DNA of 62,874 nucleotides from Gammaproteobacteria bacterium (GTDB lineage Bacteria; Pseudomonadota; Gammaproteobacteria; JAGOUN01): NCBI GenBank assembly GCA_021208965.1, contig JAJOJD010000030.1, positions 1 to 62,874 of the forward strand, read 5' to 3'. Shown piece by piece: positions 48,002 to 58,755 of this stretch (position 1 is its first letter; each line of letters starts with the position of its first letter). The notes under the pieces were generated by a model. It saw only the letters and a program-made list of their open reading frames with translations, ran no database searches and was not told where the DNA came from. The position numbers and the translations under genes were made by a program.

Positions 48002-48625
48002 ATGAAACGTAGCAAAAGTAGTCATCGTTGGCTGCAGGAGCATCACAATGATCCCTATGTGAAATTAGCCCGCGCATCGGGTTATCGTTCTCGTGCCGCT
48101 TTTAAATTAGAGGCATTGCAACGTAAATATCATCTCGTGAAAGTTAGCAATACGGTTGTCGATTTAGGTGCGGCGCCAGGAGGTTGGTCACAGTTATTAG
48201 TGGATTGGGTAGGAGAAAATGGACGGGTTGTTGCTTTAGACTTATTGCCGATTCAGCCATTAATCGGTGTCGAGTGCATTCGAGGAGACTTTTCTGATCC
48301 AATCGTTTTGGAACAACTATTAACCAGCTTAGGGGATAAAAAAATCGATGTTGTGTGTTCGGATATTGCCCCTAACATGTCAGGTGTTAAAGCTGTTGAC
48401 CAAGCAAAAGGAATGTATCTTGTCGAGCTCGTTGTCGATTTTGTCAAACATTATCTCGCGACAAATGGCACGATGGCGATTAAAGTTTTTCAGGGGGAGG
48501 GGTTTGATGCCTGTGTCTTATCCATCAGGAAAATGTTTAAAAAAGTCATCATTCAGAAGCCAGATGCATCGCGTGGTCGTTCCAGAGAAGTGTACATATT
48601 GGGTTTAAATAAATTAGAAGGTTGA
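48002..48625 (+). CDS. rlmE: 23S rRNA 2'-O-ribose methyltransferase RlmE
   Basis: 207 residues. SAM-binding motif VVDLGAAPGGWSQLLVDWVG, the substrate acid in VVALDLLPIQPLIGVECIRG, DVVCSDIAPNMSGVKAVDQA, and the catalytic Lys in GTMAIKVFQGEGFDA, in the K-D-K-E order of RrmJ. N-terminal basic stretch SHRWLQEHHNDPYVKLARAS with SGYRSRAAFKLEAL is a hallmark. It methylates U2552 of 23S rRNA. rlmE directly before ftsH is a standard heat-shock pair. Confidence 0.97.
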   Translation: MKRSKSSHRWLQEHHNDPYVKLARASGYRSRAAFKLEALQRKYHLVKVSNTVVDLGAAPGGWSQLLVDWVGENGRVVALDLLPIQPLIGVECIRGDFSDPIVLEQLLTSLGDKKIDVVCSDIAPNMSGVKAVDQAKGMYLVELVVDFVKHYLATNGTMAIKVFQGEGFDACVLSIRKMFKKVIIQKPDASRGRSREVYILGLNKLEG

Positions 48626-48681
48626 TACGAAGTAGGAATACAGGCTATCATCCCAATCTTATCGTATGAGGATAGATTAAA

Positions 48682-50494
48682 TTGAATAATACAGTTAGAA
48701 ATTTGTTTTTTTTGGTTAGTCATTCTGATTATCCTGCTCTCATTGTTTAATACCTTTGGCCCAAAACAAACGTCTGGTCGTCAAGTAAGCTACTCTAAAT
48801 TTTTGAGCGCTGTTAATAGTGGTGATATTAGTTCTGTGGTTATTGAAGATAATAATATCGTCGGTGAAATGAAAGGCAGTGGTAAATTCGCAACCTATGT
48901 GCCGAATGCGACCTCTTATCTATTAGGCCAACTGACTAAAAATAACGTTGATATCGTCGGTAAACCACCAGAGCAGAGAGGTTTTTTTGCGGAGTTGTTT
49001 ATTGCTTGGTTTCCTATGTTCTTATTCTTGGGGATTTGGATTTTTATCGTTCGTCAACAAATGGGCGGGCGTGGTGGAGCTATGGGTTTTGGACGAAGTC
49101 GTGCACGCTTATTGGGTGAAAACCAAGTTAAAATTACTTTTAAAGATGTTGCGGGTGTTGAAGAAGCTAAAGAAGAGGTTCAAGAGTTAGTCGAGTATTT
49201 AAAAGAACCTCAGAAGTTTCAAAAATTAGGCGGCAAAATTCCACGTGGTGTATTGTTGGTCGGCCCGCCAGGAACAGGCAAAACATTATTGGCGAAAGCC
49301 GTCGCAGGCGAAGCAAAAGTGCCATTTTTTACGATTTCAGGCTCTGATTTTGTTGAAATGTTTGTCGGTGTCGGCGCTTCGCGTGTTCGAGATATGTTCG
49401 AACAGGCCAAAAAACATGCCCCTTGTATTATTTTTATTGATGAAATCGATGCGGTTGGTCGACATCGTGGTGCTGGCTTAGGTGGTGGGCATGATGAAAG
49501 AGAGCAAACGCTCAATCAGTTGTTGGTTGAAATGGATGGATTTTCTGGGAATGAAGGCGTCATTATTGTTGCGGCAACAAATCGCCCAGATGTTTTAGAT
49601 CCTGCTTTATTACGCCCAGGTCGTTTTGATCGCCAGGTCATTGTTGGTTTGCCGGATATTAATGGTAGAACACAGATCCTTAATGTGCATATTAGCAATG
49701 TTCCGACGGATAACGATGTTGACGCCTCTGTTATTGCCAGGGGCACGCCTGGTTTTTCAGGCGCGGATTTGGCGAATCTTGTTAATGAAGCCGCATTATG
49801 TGCGGCACGTCAAAATAAAACGATTGTTTCCATGAATCATTTTGAGCGAGCTAAAGATAAAATATTGATGGGCGCAGAACGCCACTCTATGGTTATGAAT
49901 GAAGCAGAGAAACGTTTAACGGCATATCATGAAGCGGGTCATGCGATTGTCGGTTTGTTAGTTCCTGATCATGATCCTGTTCACAAGGTAACGATTATTC
50001 CCCGTGGTCGTGCATTAGGGGTTACGATGTTTTTACCGACTGAAGATCGGTATAGCTATAGCAGGCAGCGATTAGAAAGTCAGCTTTCCAGTGTTCTAGG
50101 TGGACGTATTGCAGAAGAATTGATCTTTGGTGTAGAAAAAGTTACCACTGGGGCGTCAAATGATATTAAAAAGGCAACAGAAATTGCCCGTGGCATGGTG
50201 ATGAAGTGGGGGTTATCTCGTTTGGGTCCCATATCATACAGTGAAGAGGGTGGTGAAGTCTTTTTAGGAAATAGCATGGTCAGACAAGCGAAAGAATATT
50301 CTGAATACACCGCACAAGAGATTGATAAGGAAGTCCAATTTATTATCCAGCAAAGTTATCAGCGTGCGCAGGATGTTCTTCAAGAGAATATCGATAAATT
50401 GCATGCCATGGCTGACGTTTTAATAAAACATGAAACGATTGATCAAGAGCAGATTCAAACCATCATGGGTGGTACGCAAGAGTCGAATGCATAA
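48682..50494 (+). CDS. ftsH: ATP-dependent zinc metalloprotease FtsH (frameshifted near the start)
   Basis: About 603 residues. From TTG 48682 the frame reads [10 protein letters not shown]8 at 48706-48713 changed to T7 then gives [19 protein letters not shown], the expected first membrane helix. After it: a periplasmic domain ([20 protein letters not shown]), a second helix ([20 protein letters not shown]), AAA domain ([54 protein letters not shown]), and the zinc site HEAGHAIVG near residue 420. It degrades membrane proteins and regulators such as sigma-32 and LpxC. Without the correction the nearest in-frame ATG, at 48743, would lose the first helix. glmM follows with one-base overlap. Confidence 0.96.
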
Positions 50495-51850
50495 TGAAAA
50501 ATATAACAAGTGAACGGCGTTACTTTGGAACGGATGGTATTCGTGGCGAAGTGGGGCATTACCCTATTACGCCTGAATTTGTTTTGAAGTTAGGGTGGGC
50601 GATTGGAAGGGTATTAAATCACGGCGTTGGAAATAAAGTTCTGATTGGAAAAGATACGCGTATTTCGGGGTACATGTTTGAAGCCGCGTTGGAAGCGGGA
50701 TTAGCGGCATCGGGGGTTAATATCCATTTGTTAGGCCCAATGCCAACACCAGCGATTGCCTATTTGACAAAAACGCAACGCGCCTCTGCCGGTATTGTGA
50801 TTAGTGCCTCACATAATTTGTACCAAGATAATGGCATTAAAATTTTTTCAGGCCAAGGTTATAAGCTAGATGATGCGATTGAGGCTGAAATAGAAGCGAC
50901 GTTAGAGCAGCCTATGGTGACGGTAACATCTGAACATCTTGGTAAGGCCATTCGTATTGATGATGCGCGCGGGCGTTATATTGAATATTGTAAAAGTACT
51001 GTTTCATCTCACGTGAACTTAGAAGGTTTAACCATCGTTGTTGATTCTGCCCACGGTGCCACTTATCACATTGCTCAAAATGTTTATCGTGAATTGGGCG
51101 CAAAGGTTATAGCGATTGGCGCAGAGCCAGATGGCTACAATATCAATGATCACTGTGGTGCCACTCATCCAGAGACTCTTCGTCAGAAAGTGCTGGCAGA
51201 AAAAGCCGATTTAGGGATTGCTCTGGATGGTGATGGTGATCGTTTGGTGATGGTTGATCATTCGGGAGAAATTATTGATGGCGATCAATTATTATACATA
51301 ATTTGTCAGTATTGCCAAGATACTCAACATTTTCGAGGCGGCGTTGTTGGCACGTTAATGACTAATTTTGGTTTGGAAAAAGCTTTTCAAGAAAAAAAAT
51401 ATCCCCTTCGAGCGTGCAAACGTTGGTGATCGCTATGTTCTCGACATTATGTTGAAAAACAATTGGCGTTTAGGAGGGGAGCAGTCAGGTCACATTATTT
51501 GTCTTGATCATGCAACGACAGGTGATGGTATTATTTCATCGTTGCAAGTGCTTTCTGCGATTGCATATTATGGTCGACCATTGGCAGAGCTAAAATCTGG
51601 CTTTTCTAAATATCCCCAAAAAATGGTCAATCTACGCTTAGGCAAACATCATGATCCTTTAGCGCATCCCACTGTTCAACAACATATTACGAGTGCTCAA
51701 AAAACCTTAGGTAATCGTGGGCGTGTATTAGTCCGAAAATCAGGGACTGAGCCTTTAATTCGTATTATGGTTGAGGCAGATGATCATGTCTTAATGGATC
51801 GATTAGTAGATCAATTGTCTTCAGTGATTGCTAAGTTTTCAGGCGGATGA
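50494..51850 (+). CDS. glmM: Phosphoglucosamine mutase (frameshifted)
   Basis: About 452 residues. Converts glucosamine-6-phosphate into glucosamine-1-phosphate for peptidoglycan and LPS. Motifs: [11 protein letters not shown], active-site serine in [20 protein letters not shown] (~residue 100), metal loop [15 protein letters not shown] (~242), sugar-binding [14 protein letters not shown], and phosphate-binding [15 protein letters not shown] near the end. The raw frame stops at 51429 because of A8 at 51392-51399. With A7 it reads [20 protein letters not shown] without a gap. The gene is normally essential. Confidence 0.95.
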
Positions 51851-51854
51851 TCGA

Positions 51855-52370
51855 TCAGGAAAGCATGCTGGATAGCACCTTGTCACGTCTAATAAAGTGA
51901 TGGTAGATCGCCGCTAAAATATGCAAACTAATTAAGCTGATGAGTCCCCAGACAACGATTTCATGAGTTTCATGCGCTAATTTAGCCAAAGTTTTATTCA
52001 GAGGAATATGAGGCATCGCTAGCTCAATCTTCCCCAAAAAGCGCGGGGGATGACCAGAAGCCGTTGACATCATCCAGCCAGAGAACGCCATGGTCAAAAT
52101 AGTAATATATAGTCCAAGGTGTGTCACGTAAGCGGCTAATCGAAAAATGCTTGGCAGATCATGGTGAGAGGGAGAGGGGTTTGTCAATCGCCAAAAAGTT
52201 CTACCGATCATTACCATCAAAATAATCAGTCCGATTGATTTGTGCGTTATGTAAGCACTGGGGCTGTTCATTAAAAACCCCAGTGGCAACATCGCTAAGA
52301 CAAGTAAGGCGACACTCCAATGAAAAGCTCTGGCGACGGAACCATATTTTTTTGTCGTATTTTTAAGCAT
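51855..52370 (-). CDS. cybB: Cytochrome b561 family protein
   Basis: 171 residues, four membrane helices with heme-ligand histidines: RAFHWSVALLVLAMLPLGF (His near 17), THKSIGLIILMVMIG, YVTHLGLYITILTMAFSGWM, and HETHEIVVWGLISLISLHIL close to the end. A diheme b-type cytochrome of the inner membrane, thought to pass electrons between quinones and other acceptors. It follows rne in the same direction with 9 bases between and converges on glmM. Confidence 0.92.
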   Translation of the reverse strand: MLKNTTKKYGSVARAFHWSVALLVLAMLPLGFLMNSPSAYITHKSIGLIILMVMIGRTFWRLTNPSPSHHDLPSIFRLAAYVTHLGLYITILTMAFSGWMMSTASGHPPRFLGKIELAMPHIPLNKTLAKLAHETHEIVVWGLISLISLHILAAIYHHFIRRDKVLSSMLS

Positions 52371-52379
52371 AATTAGACT

Positions 52380-54294
52380 TCATTCTGTTGTTGTTTTAGA
52401 TCCATTATGCGCATTCGTTTGACGACGTGGTTGATTACCGCGATAGTTTTGTGAACGACGATGATTTCCATTGCCATTTGTATTATTGCGACGGTTATAA
52501 TGGTAACGTCGTCCGTTGTTTGTTTGATATCGTGTGCTTCGATGTTCGTTTTTGTTTGCGTCAGTTTTTGTTTTTGTGCGATCACCAAAGATAGTATCGA
52601 TAAGTGTAGCAAAAAATCCTTTTTTGCTTTTATCGTGAATTATCGTTTTTTCTTGAATGTCTTCTTTTGGTTTCTCTGGCAGTGACATATGTTTGATTGC
52701 AGGGGCTTGGTCGACGGTGACAGCGTTCTCTTCTCCAAAATCAATAACATTGCTTTTGTTAACAATATTTTTAAATTCTAATGCTAGTCGATAGCTGGGC
52801 TTCGCGGCTCGGCCATTTTGTGTTTGTAACGATTCTATTTCAAAATTTGGACTGCTCAAGTGAACATGCGGGATGATGAGTACTTGTATTTTTTGTCGAA
52901 CTTCAATTGCTTCAATTGCCGCACGTTGTTCATTCAGTAAATATGCCGCGACTTCGATAGGAACATGTGCACGAACTTGTGTTGTGCCATCGCGCTCCAT
53001 TTGTTCCTCGATAGCACGTAATATGGTAAGAGAGATTGAGGGAATACTGCGTTCTATGCCTTGGCCTTGGCAGTGGGGGCAGACGGCTTTATTCGTTTCT
53101 GCAAACGCCGACCGTAAACGTTGGCGAGACATTTCTAGGAGACCAAAACGGGAAATTTTTCCTAACTGAATTTTTGCGCGATCATGGTTAACAGCTTGAC
53201 GTAGGCGCTCTTCCACCAACCGCTGATTTTGATGCTGTGACATGTCGATAAAGTCAATCACGATCAGCCCGCCGATGTCCCGTAAACGCAGTTGTTTCGC
53301 GATTTCATCGGCGGCTTCTAAATTTGTTTGTAAGGCGGTTTCTTCTATGTCGCCACCTTTGGTTGCTTTAGCGGAGTTAATGTCGATCGCCACTAATGCT
53401 TCTGTTTGGTCAATCGCTAACGATCCTCCAGAAGATAAGCGAATTTGACGCTGATAAATAGAAGAAATTTGTGCTTCCGCTTTGTAATGAACAAATAAAG
53501 GTTGAGGCTCGGTATAAAATTTTATTTTTTCAACGAAATCTGGGCGAATAAGTTCGATATATTTTTTTGCTTCGGTAAATGCTTCTTCTTCATTGATAAT
53601 AATTTCGTCCGTATCTTGGCGTAAATAATCGCGTAAGGCCCGAATCATTGCGTTGCTTTCTTGATGAATGAGAAGTGGTGCAGCGTGAGTTTCGGCAATT
53701 TTCTTGATAGCCGTCCATAAGTGGACGAGTATATCAAGATCCCATTGTAGTTCGGTCAATGCTCTACCAACGCTGGCCGTTCGGATAATAATGCCCATTT
53801 CTTCAGGTGTTTTGAGTTGCCGAAGTATATCAAGCAAATCACCGCGTTCATTTCCGTCAATGCGTCGTGAGACTCCCCCCCGCTTTCGGGGTGTTTGGCA
53901 TGAGGACGAGAAATGATCCTGCTAAGGTGATGAACGTTGTTAGTGCAGCCCCTTTTTTGCCACGTTCGATTTTTTCTACTTGAACGATTAGCTCTTGTCC
54001 TTCTTGTAAGAGTTCCCTTATAGAGGGTTTCTCATCTTGCGTGATAGCGCGAGAAAAGTATTCTGGGGCAATATCTTTTAAGGGCAGGAAACCGTGTCTT
54101 TCTGCACCGTAGTCAACAAAGCAGGCTTCTAGGCTCGGTTCTATCCGGGTGATCCGGCCTTTGTAGATATAGGCTTTGGTTTGTTGTTTGGAAACGGATT
54201 CAACATCCAAGTGTTCGACGACTCCATCGGTGAGAACCGCAACACGCAGTTCTTGTTGGAGGTATGTTGCATCGACTAAAATTTGATTTGCCAT
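52380..54294 (-). CDS. rne: Ribonuclease E/G with a short basic tail (frameshifted)
   Basis: About 637 residues from the minus-strand ATG at 54294 (NQILVDATYLQQELRVAVL). S1 domain (KAYIYKGRITRIEPSLEACF, ERHGFLPLKDI), RNase H-like and DNase I-like catalytic regions with ALVAIDINSAKATKGGDIEE and GGLIVIDFIDMSQ, and the zinc-link CPHCQGQG. C7 at 53875-53881 breaks the frame. With C6 it reads NTPKAGGVSRRIDGNERGDL. After the catalytic half there are only ~120 residues, ending in an Arg/Asn-rich stretch (GRRYHYNRRNNTNGNGNHRR). The long degradosome scaffold of E. coli RNase E is missing. Its length and the missing scaffold place it between RNase E and RNase G. Confidence 0.92.
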
Positions 54295-54629
54295 AATTAT
54301 GTACCTTGTTTTAGGGTAGCAGGGTGGCAAATAGCGCGCAGGGCAAGATCATTACAGAAACAAAATGTCTACCCAATGATGGATGGTAGAGCCGTCATGT
54401 TGATTCCGCTTAAATGTCCACTTAAATTCAATGTTTCTATGAAAAATTGCGACTACTCATTTCGCTATTGCGCCAATAACTACACATGCCCGAAATACGG
54501 GCTAAATTGTTTAAAAATAGGGCTGAACGCCCACACTCCGGCACTTCTGTGCTCGTCTGGGAATATAACAGCATGTTGTGTTAAGATCAATGAGCAGATG
54601 CGGCTTAACAGACAAGATGAGATGACGAT
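54295..54629. other. Divergent intergenic region between rne and rluC (335 bases)
   Basis: No gene here convinces me; a 122-codon frame across it has no family features. Two small inverted repeats lie at 54489-54501 (CCCG-aaata-CGGG) and 54519-54531 (GGGC-tgaac-GCCC), in what would be the untranslated leader of rne. In E. coli the rne leader folds into hairpins used for autoregulation, so a similar role is possible but not shown. No clear -35/-10 pair was found for either gene. Confidence 0.4.
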
Positions 54630-55568
54630 ATGCCTTTGGTTTCTTACGTAACGATTCCAGCAGACTATTCTGATCAGAGAATCGATAATTTTCTGTTCAA
54701 GATTAATAAAAATATACCCAAAAGTCATATTTATCGTGCGATTAGGAAGGGCGAGGTGCGTGTTAATAAACGTCGTGTTCGTTCAGACTCGCGTGTTCAA
54801 GGTGGCGATATTGTTCGCATCCCGCCGTTTGTTCAAGCCGTAGAGGAGAAAATAGTCTTAAAACCAAGTCAGCATTGGTTGGCGTTATTAAAAAACGCTG
54901 TTATTTATGAAGACGATGGATTGCTTGTTGTGAATAAACCCTCCGGTTTGTCGGTGCATGGGGATCATGGATATTATGGTGTCATAGAAGTGATGAAGGC
55001 CTTGTATCCGCAATATCCAGATTTAGAGTTGGCGCATCGATTGGACAAAGAAACGTCAGGCTGTTTATTGATGGCCAAAAAACGCAGTATGTTAAAATAT
55101 CTGCATGAGGCTTTTCGAGCGGGTAAGGTTAAGAAAACCTATTATGCGTTAACACTAGGTGCGTGGAAAAAATCTGAATTATCTGTTTCTGCGCCCTTGT
55201 CTCGTTCAAAAAAAACGGGGCCTGAGTGTCAAGTAACGGTGGATAAAGTTTTTGGCAAACCATCGCAGACGCGTTTTGTTGTTGCGGAACAGTTTGTGAA
55301 TGCGACAGCTGTGTTTGCTTATCCGAAAACAGGTAGAACGCATCAGATTCGTGTTCATGCTCGACATGTGGGTCACCCCTTGGCTGGAGATACCCGTTAT
55401 GGAAGTACAGCCTTTAACGAACTCTTGCGCCAAAAAGGGTTAGGTCGTTTATTTTTACATGCATTGACGCTTTCTTTTTTTTTGCCAGATAATCAGCGCA
55501 TCAAATTATATGCGCCTCTTCCTTCGGATCTGACGGCTGTCTTGACAGGTGGGTTGTCTATTGAATAG
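54630..55568 (+). CDS. rluC: 23S rRNA pseudouridine synthase RluC
   Basis: 312 residues. N-terminal S4 domain (DYSDQRIDNFLFKINKNIPK, IYRAIRKGEVRVNKRR), then the RluA/RluC catalytic block DLELAHRLDKETSGCLLMAK, where the Asp in HRLDKETSG is the nucleophile, and TGRTHQIRVHARHVGHPLAG with DTRYG. It forms pseudouridine at three 23S rRNA sites in E. coli. The rne/rluC divergent order is conserved in gammaproteobacteria. It is followed directly by rpmF. Confidence 0.95.
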   Translation: MPLVSYVTIPADYSDQRIDNFLFKINKNIPKSHIYRAIRKGEVRVNKRRVRSDSRVQGGDIVRIPPFVQAVEEKIVLKPSQHWLALLKNAVIYEDDGLLVVNKPSGLSVHGDHGYYGVIEVMKALYPQYPDLELAHRLDKETSGCLLMAKKRSMLKYLHEAFRAGKVKKTYYALTLGAWKKSELSVSAPLSRSKKTGPECQVTVDKVFGKPSQTRFVVAEQFVNATAVFAYPKTGRTHQIRVHARHVGHPLAGDTRYGSTAFNELLRQKGLGRLFLHALTLSFFLPDNQRIKLYAPLPSDLTAVLTGGLSIE

Positions 55569-55607
55569 AATCAGTCCCTTTGCCATCGTCTTAATCGGAG
55601 GTCTTAA

Positions 55608-55805
55608 ATGGCTGTACAACAAAACCGCAAATCACGTTCAAAACGCGATATGCGTCGGTCTCATGACGCATTAACGAATGCCACCCTTTCTGTTGATCCT
55701 ACAACCGGCGAAGTGCATCGTCGTCATCACATCACCGCCGATGGTTACTATCGTGGCCGACAGGTCATTGAGGTGGGCTCAAAAATTATTGACACAGAAG
55801 AGTAA
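55608..55805 (+). CDS. rpmF: 50S ribosomal protein L32
   Basis: 65 residues with the standard L32 start [20 protein letters not shown] followed by [20 protein letters not shown] and a GYYRGRQVI end. A good ribosome binding site (ggaggt) lies before the ATG. The zinc-binding cysteines found in some L32 forms are absent. rpmF-plsX-fab is a conserved operon. The usual yceD gene upstream of rpmF is missing here. Confidence 0.97.
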   Translation: MAVQQNRKSRSKRDMRRSHDALTNATLSVDPTTGEVHRRHHITADGYYRGRQVIEVGSKIIDTEE

Positions 55806-55806
55806 C

Positions 55807-56841
55807 GTGTTGAGTGCTATTAAGGTTATTGCCGTTGACGCAATGGGTGGCGATTTTGGTCCAAAAGTTACCATTCCGTCTGCGCTTCGAGCACTTAAAC
55901 AATTTGATGATTTGCAGATTGTTTTGGTTGGGCAGCAGTCTGTCATTGACCGTTATTTGAAAAAACTGTTGCCTAACGGACATCCTCGTTTAAGCATTCG
56001 TCATGCCTCAGAAACGGTCGCGATGGATGAACCGCCTGCGCAAGCCTTGCGTACGAAAAAAGATTCTTCTATGCGTGTCGCCATCAACTTGGTGAAGTTC
56101 AATGAAGCCCATGCTTGCGTTAGTGCTGGGAATACGGGGGCGTTGATGGCAACCGCCCGCTTTGTGTTAAAGACTCTTCCAGGTATTGATCGGCCGGCCA
56201 TTATGTCCGTCATGCCACGTATTGATGGTGGCGTGACTCGCATGTTGGATTTAGGCGCAAACGTAGATTCTACGTCAGAGCATTTGTTGCAGTTTTCTGT
56301 CATGGGAACGGTACTAGCGAAAGCCTTAAGTGCGATCAGTTTGCCGAAAGTTGCTCTTTTAAATGTCGGTACTGAGCAAATCAAAGGGAATGAAAATGTT
56401 AAAAAAGCCGCTGAGTTTTTACAGCAATGCAAAGATATTCACTACGTTGGGTATGCCGAAGGTGGCGATGCGCTGATTGGGCAGTTTGATGTCATTGTTA
56501 CCGATGGCTTTACTGGTAATATTGCGCTGAAAGCGATGGAAGGTGCAGCAAAAACATTTAAACATTTTATGATTCGTGGTTTCTCACGCAACTGGCTAAC
56601 AAAGCTTGTTTATCTTCTGATTTCACCTATTATGTTATCGATTAAAAAAGAAGTGGATCCTGACCATTATAATGGGGCCTCTCTTTTAGGGTTGAATGGT
56701 ATTGTGATTAAAAGCCATGGCGGAGCCAAGGTGCTTGGTTTTTATAATGCCATCAAAGAGGCTTATTACGAATTAGATAAACATGTCATTGAACTCTTAA
56801 CCAGTGAAATGTCAAAAATTTTCACCTCTCAACAAGGATAA
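55807..56841 (+). CDS. plsX: Phosphate acyltransferase PlsX
   Basis: 344 residues from GTG 55807, one base after the rpmF stop. A longer upstream frame would run through rpmF and is rejected. Family motifs: [20 protein letters not shown] at the N-terminus, [20 protein letters not shown] (~100), [20 protein letters not shown], and [20 protein letters not shown] (~180), [20 protein letters not shown] (~230). It makes acyl-phosphate from acyl-ACP, linking fatty acid to phospholipid synthesis. Confidence 0.96.
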   Translation: MLSAIKVIAVDAMGGDFGPKVTIPSALRALKQFDDLQIVLVGQQSVIDRYLKKLLPNGHPRLSIRHASETVAMDEPPAQALRTKKDSSMRVAINLVKFNEAHACVSAGNTGALMATARFVLKTLPGIDRPAIMSVMPRIDGGVTRMLDLGANVDSTSEHLLQFSVMGTVLAKALSAISLPKVALLNVGTEQIKGNENVKKAAEFLQQCKDIHYVGYAEGGDALIGQFDVIVTDGFTGNIALKAMEGAAKTFKHFMIRGFSRNWLTKLVYLLISPIMLSIKKEVDPDHYNGASLLGLNGIVIKSHGGAKVLGFYNAIKEAYYELDKHVIELLTSEMSKIFTSQQG

Positions 56842-56849
56842 TGATCATC

Positions 56850-57803
56850 ATGTATTCAAAAATAGTCGGTACAGGATCGTATTTGCCTGAAAAAATCGTT
56901 ACCAACCAAGACTTAGAAAAAATGATGGATACGACGGATGAATGGATCACAACACGTACGGGCATTAAGCGTCGTCATGTGGCCTCTGAAACGGATACTA
57001 CCGCTAATTTGGCGACTCGCGCAGCGCGTAGAGCAATGGAAGCTGGAAACGTTCAACCAGAACAGATTGATATGGTGATTGTTGCGACGGCAACCTCCGA
57101 TGATGCTTTTCCGAGTACGGCCTCGCGAGTTCAACACCAGTTAGGTTTGCGTCATGTCGTCGCCTTTGATGTTTCTGCCGCTTGTGCTGGTTTTAATCAT
57201 GGTTTGAGTATTGCCGATCAATATATCAAAACAGGTTTTGCTAAAATGATCTTAGTGATTGGCTGTGAGATGTTGACACGTGCTGTTGATTGGACGGATC
57301 GCTCTACCTGTGTTTTATTTGGAGATGGGGCAGGCGCTGTTCTTCTGGGCGCCTCAGAGACGCCTGGTCTACTCTCAACTCATCTACACTGTGATGGCTC
57401 ACAGCATCATATTTTGTATGCGCCCAATACCGTCGTTCAGAAAAATGCGGACTCTCCTTTTGTTAAAATGGAGGGTAAAGAAGTCTTTCGTCATGCGGTG
57501 ACTCGTTTGGGGGAGCTTGTTGATGAAACATTATCTGCTAATAACTTGACGCAAACGGATATTGATTGGTTGATTCCCCACCAAGCAAACATTCGTATTA
57601 TTCAAGCGATGGCAAAAAAGTTGAATATGTCTATGGAGAAAGTGATTGTGACGCTTGATGATCAAGGCAACACTTCTGCGGCCTCTATTCCTTTAGCGTT
57701 GGATATTGCGGTTCGCGATGGTCGGGTCAAACGCGGTGATTTAGTTCTCTTAGAGAGTTTTGGTGGCGGATTGGTATGGGGCTCGGCGCTAATTAGGTAT
57801 TAA
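56850..57803 (+). CDS. fabH: 3-oxoacyl-ACP synthase III (FabH)
   Basis: 317 residues from ATG 56850 (aagga 11-15 bases upstream). Thiolase fold with catalytic Cys in [20 protein letters not shown] (~112), His in [20 protein letters not shown] (~245) and Asn in [20 protein letters not shown] (~275). It condenses acetyl-CoA with malonyl-ACP to begin fatty acid synthesis. Between plsX and fabD in the standard order. Confidence 0.97.
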   Translation: MYSKIVGTGSYLPEKIVTNQDLEKMMDTTDEWITTRTGIKRRHVASETDTTANLATRAARRAMEAGNVQPEQIDMVIVATATSDDAFPSTASRVQHQLGLRHVVAFDVSAACAGFNHGLSIADQYIKTGFAKMILVIGCEMLTRAVDWTDRSTCVLFGDGAGAVLLGASETPGLLSTHLHCDGSQHHILYAPNTVVQKNADSPFVKMEGKEVFRHAVTRLGELVDETLSANNLTQTDIDWLIPHQANIRIIQAMAKKLNMSMEKVIVTLDDQGNTSAASIPLALDIAVRDGRVKRGDLVLLESFGGGLVWGSALIRY

Positions 57804-57807
57804 CGTT

Positions 57808-58755
57808 ATGAAAGAATATTCTCTTGTTTTTCCAGGGCAAGGCTCCCAATCATTAAATATGTTGGCTTCTTTTAGTTCGCATTCGTCGTTGGTTGATCAC
57901 TATTGTCAACGTGCGTCGGATGTTTTGGGCTATGATATCGCCTCCCTTATCGCCAATGGACCTGAAGAACGGTTGAATCAAACTGAATATACTCAGCCTG
58001 CGCTTTTAGTTGCTGGGGTTATTGCCTGGAAGATTTGGACATCCCATACCCAGCGTTTACCAACTTTTGTCGCTGGTCATAGTTTGGGTGAATATACGGC
58101 GTTGACGTGTGCGGGAGTGATCGATTTTGAAGATGCCGTCAATTTAGTCAGGTTGCGAGGGCAATTTATGCAGAACGCGGTGCCTGTTGGAGAAGGTGCC
58201 ATGGCGGCGATTGTTGGCTTAGATAATGATGACGTTCTTCGTCTGTGCAGTACGATAGCGCGTTCTGAAGAATTATCCCCTGCCAATTTTAATAGTATTG
58301 GTCAGGTTGTTATCGCTGGGAAACGCGCGGCTGTTGAATCGGCCGTAAGTTCTGCAAAAAATGCCGGGGCAAAAATTGCGACCTTGCTTCCGATGAGTGT
58401 GCCATCGCATTGTCATTTAATGTTGCCGGCAGCAGAGAAGTTGCGAGACGCGTTGAGTGAGATACATTTTTCGTTGCCTAATGTTCCAGTGATTAATAAC
58501 GTTGATGTCATGGTCGAAATTTCGGTTGAAAAAATTAAATCTGCTTTAGTAAGACAATTATATTCGCCTGTGCGGTGGGTTGAAACCATTCAGTTGCTGA
58601 GTTCTCACGGTGTTAATGCGGTGATTGAATGCGGACCGGGAAAGGTTTTAAGCGGTTTAATTAAACGTATCGATAAAAGCCTACAGGTTTTTTCGATCGT
58701 TCAAGAAGAAAGGTTAAAAGAATTTTTGTTAGAAGAGGGAAAATCATCATGTTGA
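57808..58755 (+). CDS. fabD: Malonyl-CoA:ACP transacylase (FabD)
   Basis: 315 residues. N-terminal SLVFPGQGSQ, active serine in FVAGHSLGEYTALTCAGVID (~Ser 92), Arg in VRLRGQFMQNAVP (~117), His in SVPSHCHLMLPAAEKL (~200), and the C-terminal VIECGPGKVLSGLIKR. Supplies malonyl-ACP to FabH and FabF. Overlaps fabG by 7 bases. Confidence 0.97.
   Translation: MKEYSLVFPGQGSQSLNMLASFSSHSSLVDHYCQRASDVLGYDIASLIANGPEERLNQTEYTQPALLVAGVIAWKIWTSHTQRLPTFVAGHSLGEYTALTCAGVIDFEDAVNLVRLRGQFMQNAVPVGEGAMAAIVGLDNDDVLRLCSTIARSEELSPANFNSIGQVVIAGKRAAVESAVSSAKNAGAKIATLLPMSVPSHCHLMLPAAEKLRDALSEIHFSLPNVPVINNVDVMVEISVEKIKSALVRQLYSPVRWVETIQLLSSHGVNAVIECGPGKVLSGLIKRIDKSLQVFSIVQEERLKEFLLEEGKSSC

Noticed and set aside
48652-48659. 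CCCAATCT upstream of ftsH as a third sigma-32 -10 element
   Set aside because: No CTTGAA-like -35 at 12-15 bases; the nearest GTTGATA is 24 bases away. Regulation of ftsH by heat shock is plausible but not shown here.
54283-54651. 122-codon frame across the rne-rluC gap
   Set aside because: Overlaps both real start regions, odd composition, no ribosome binding site; more likely leader DNA.
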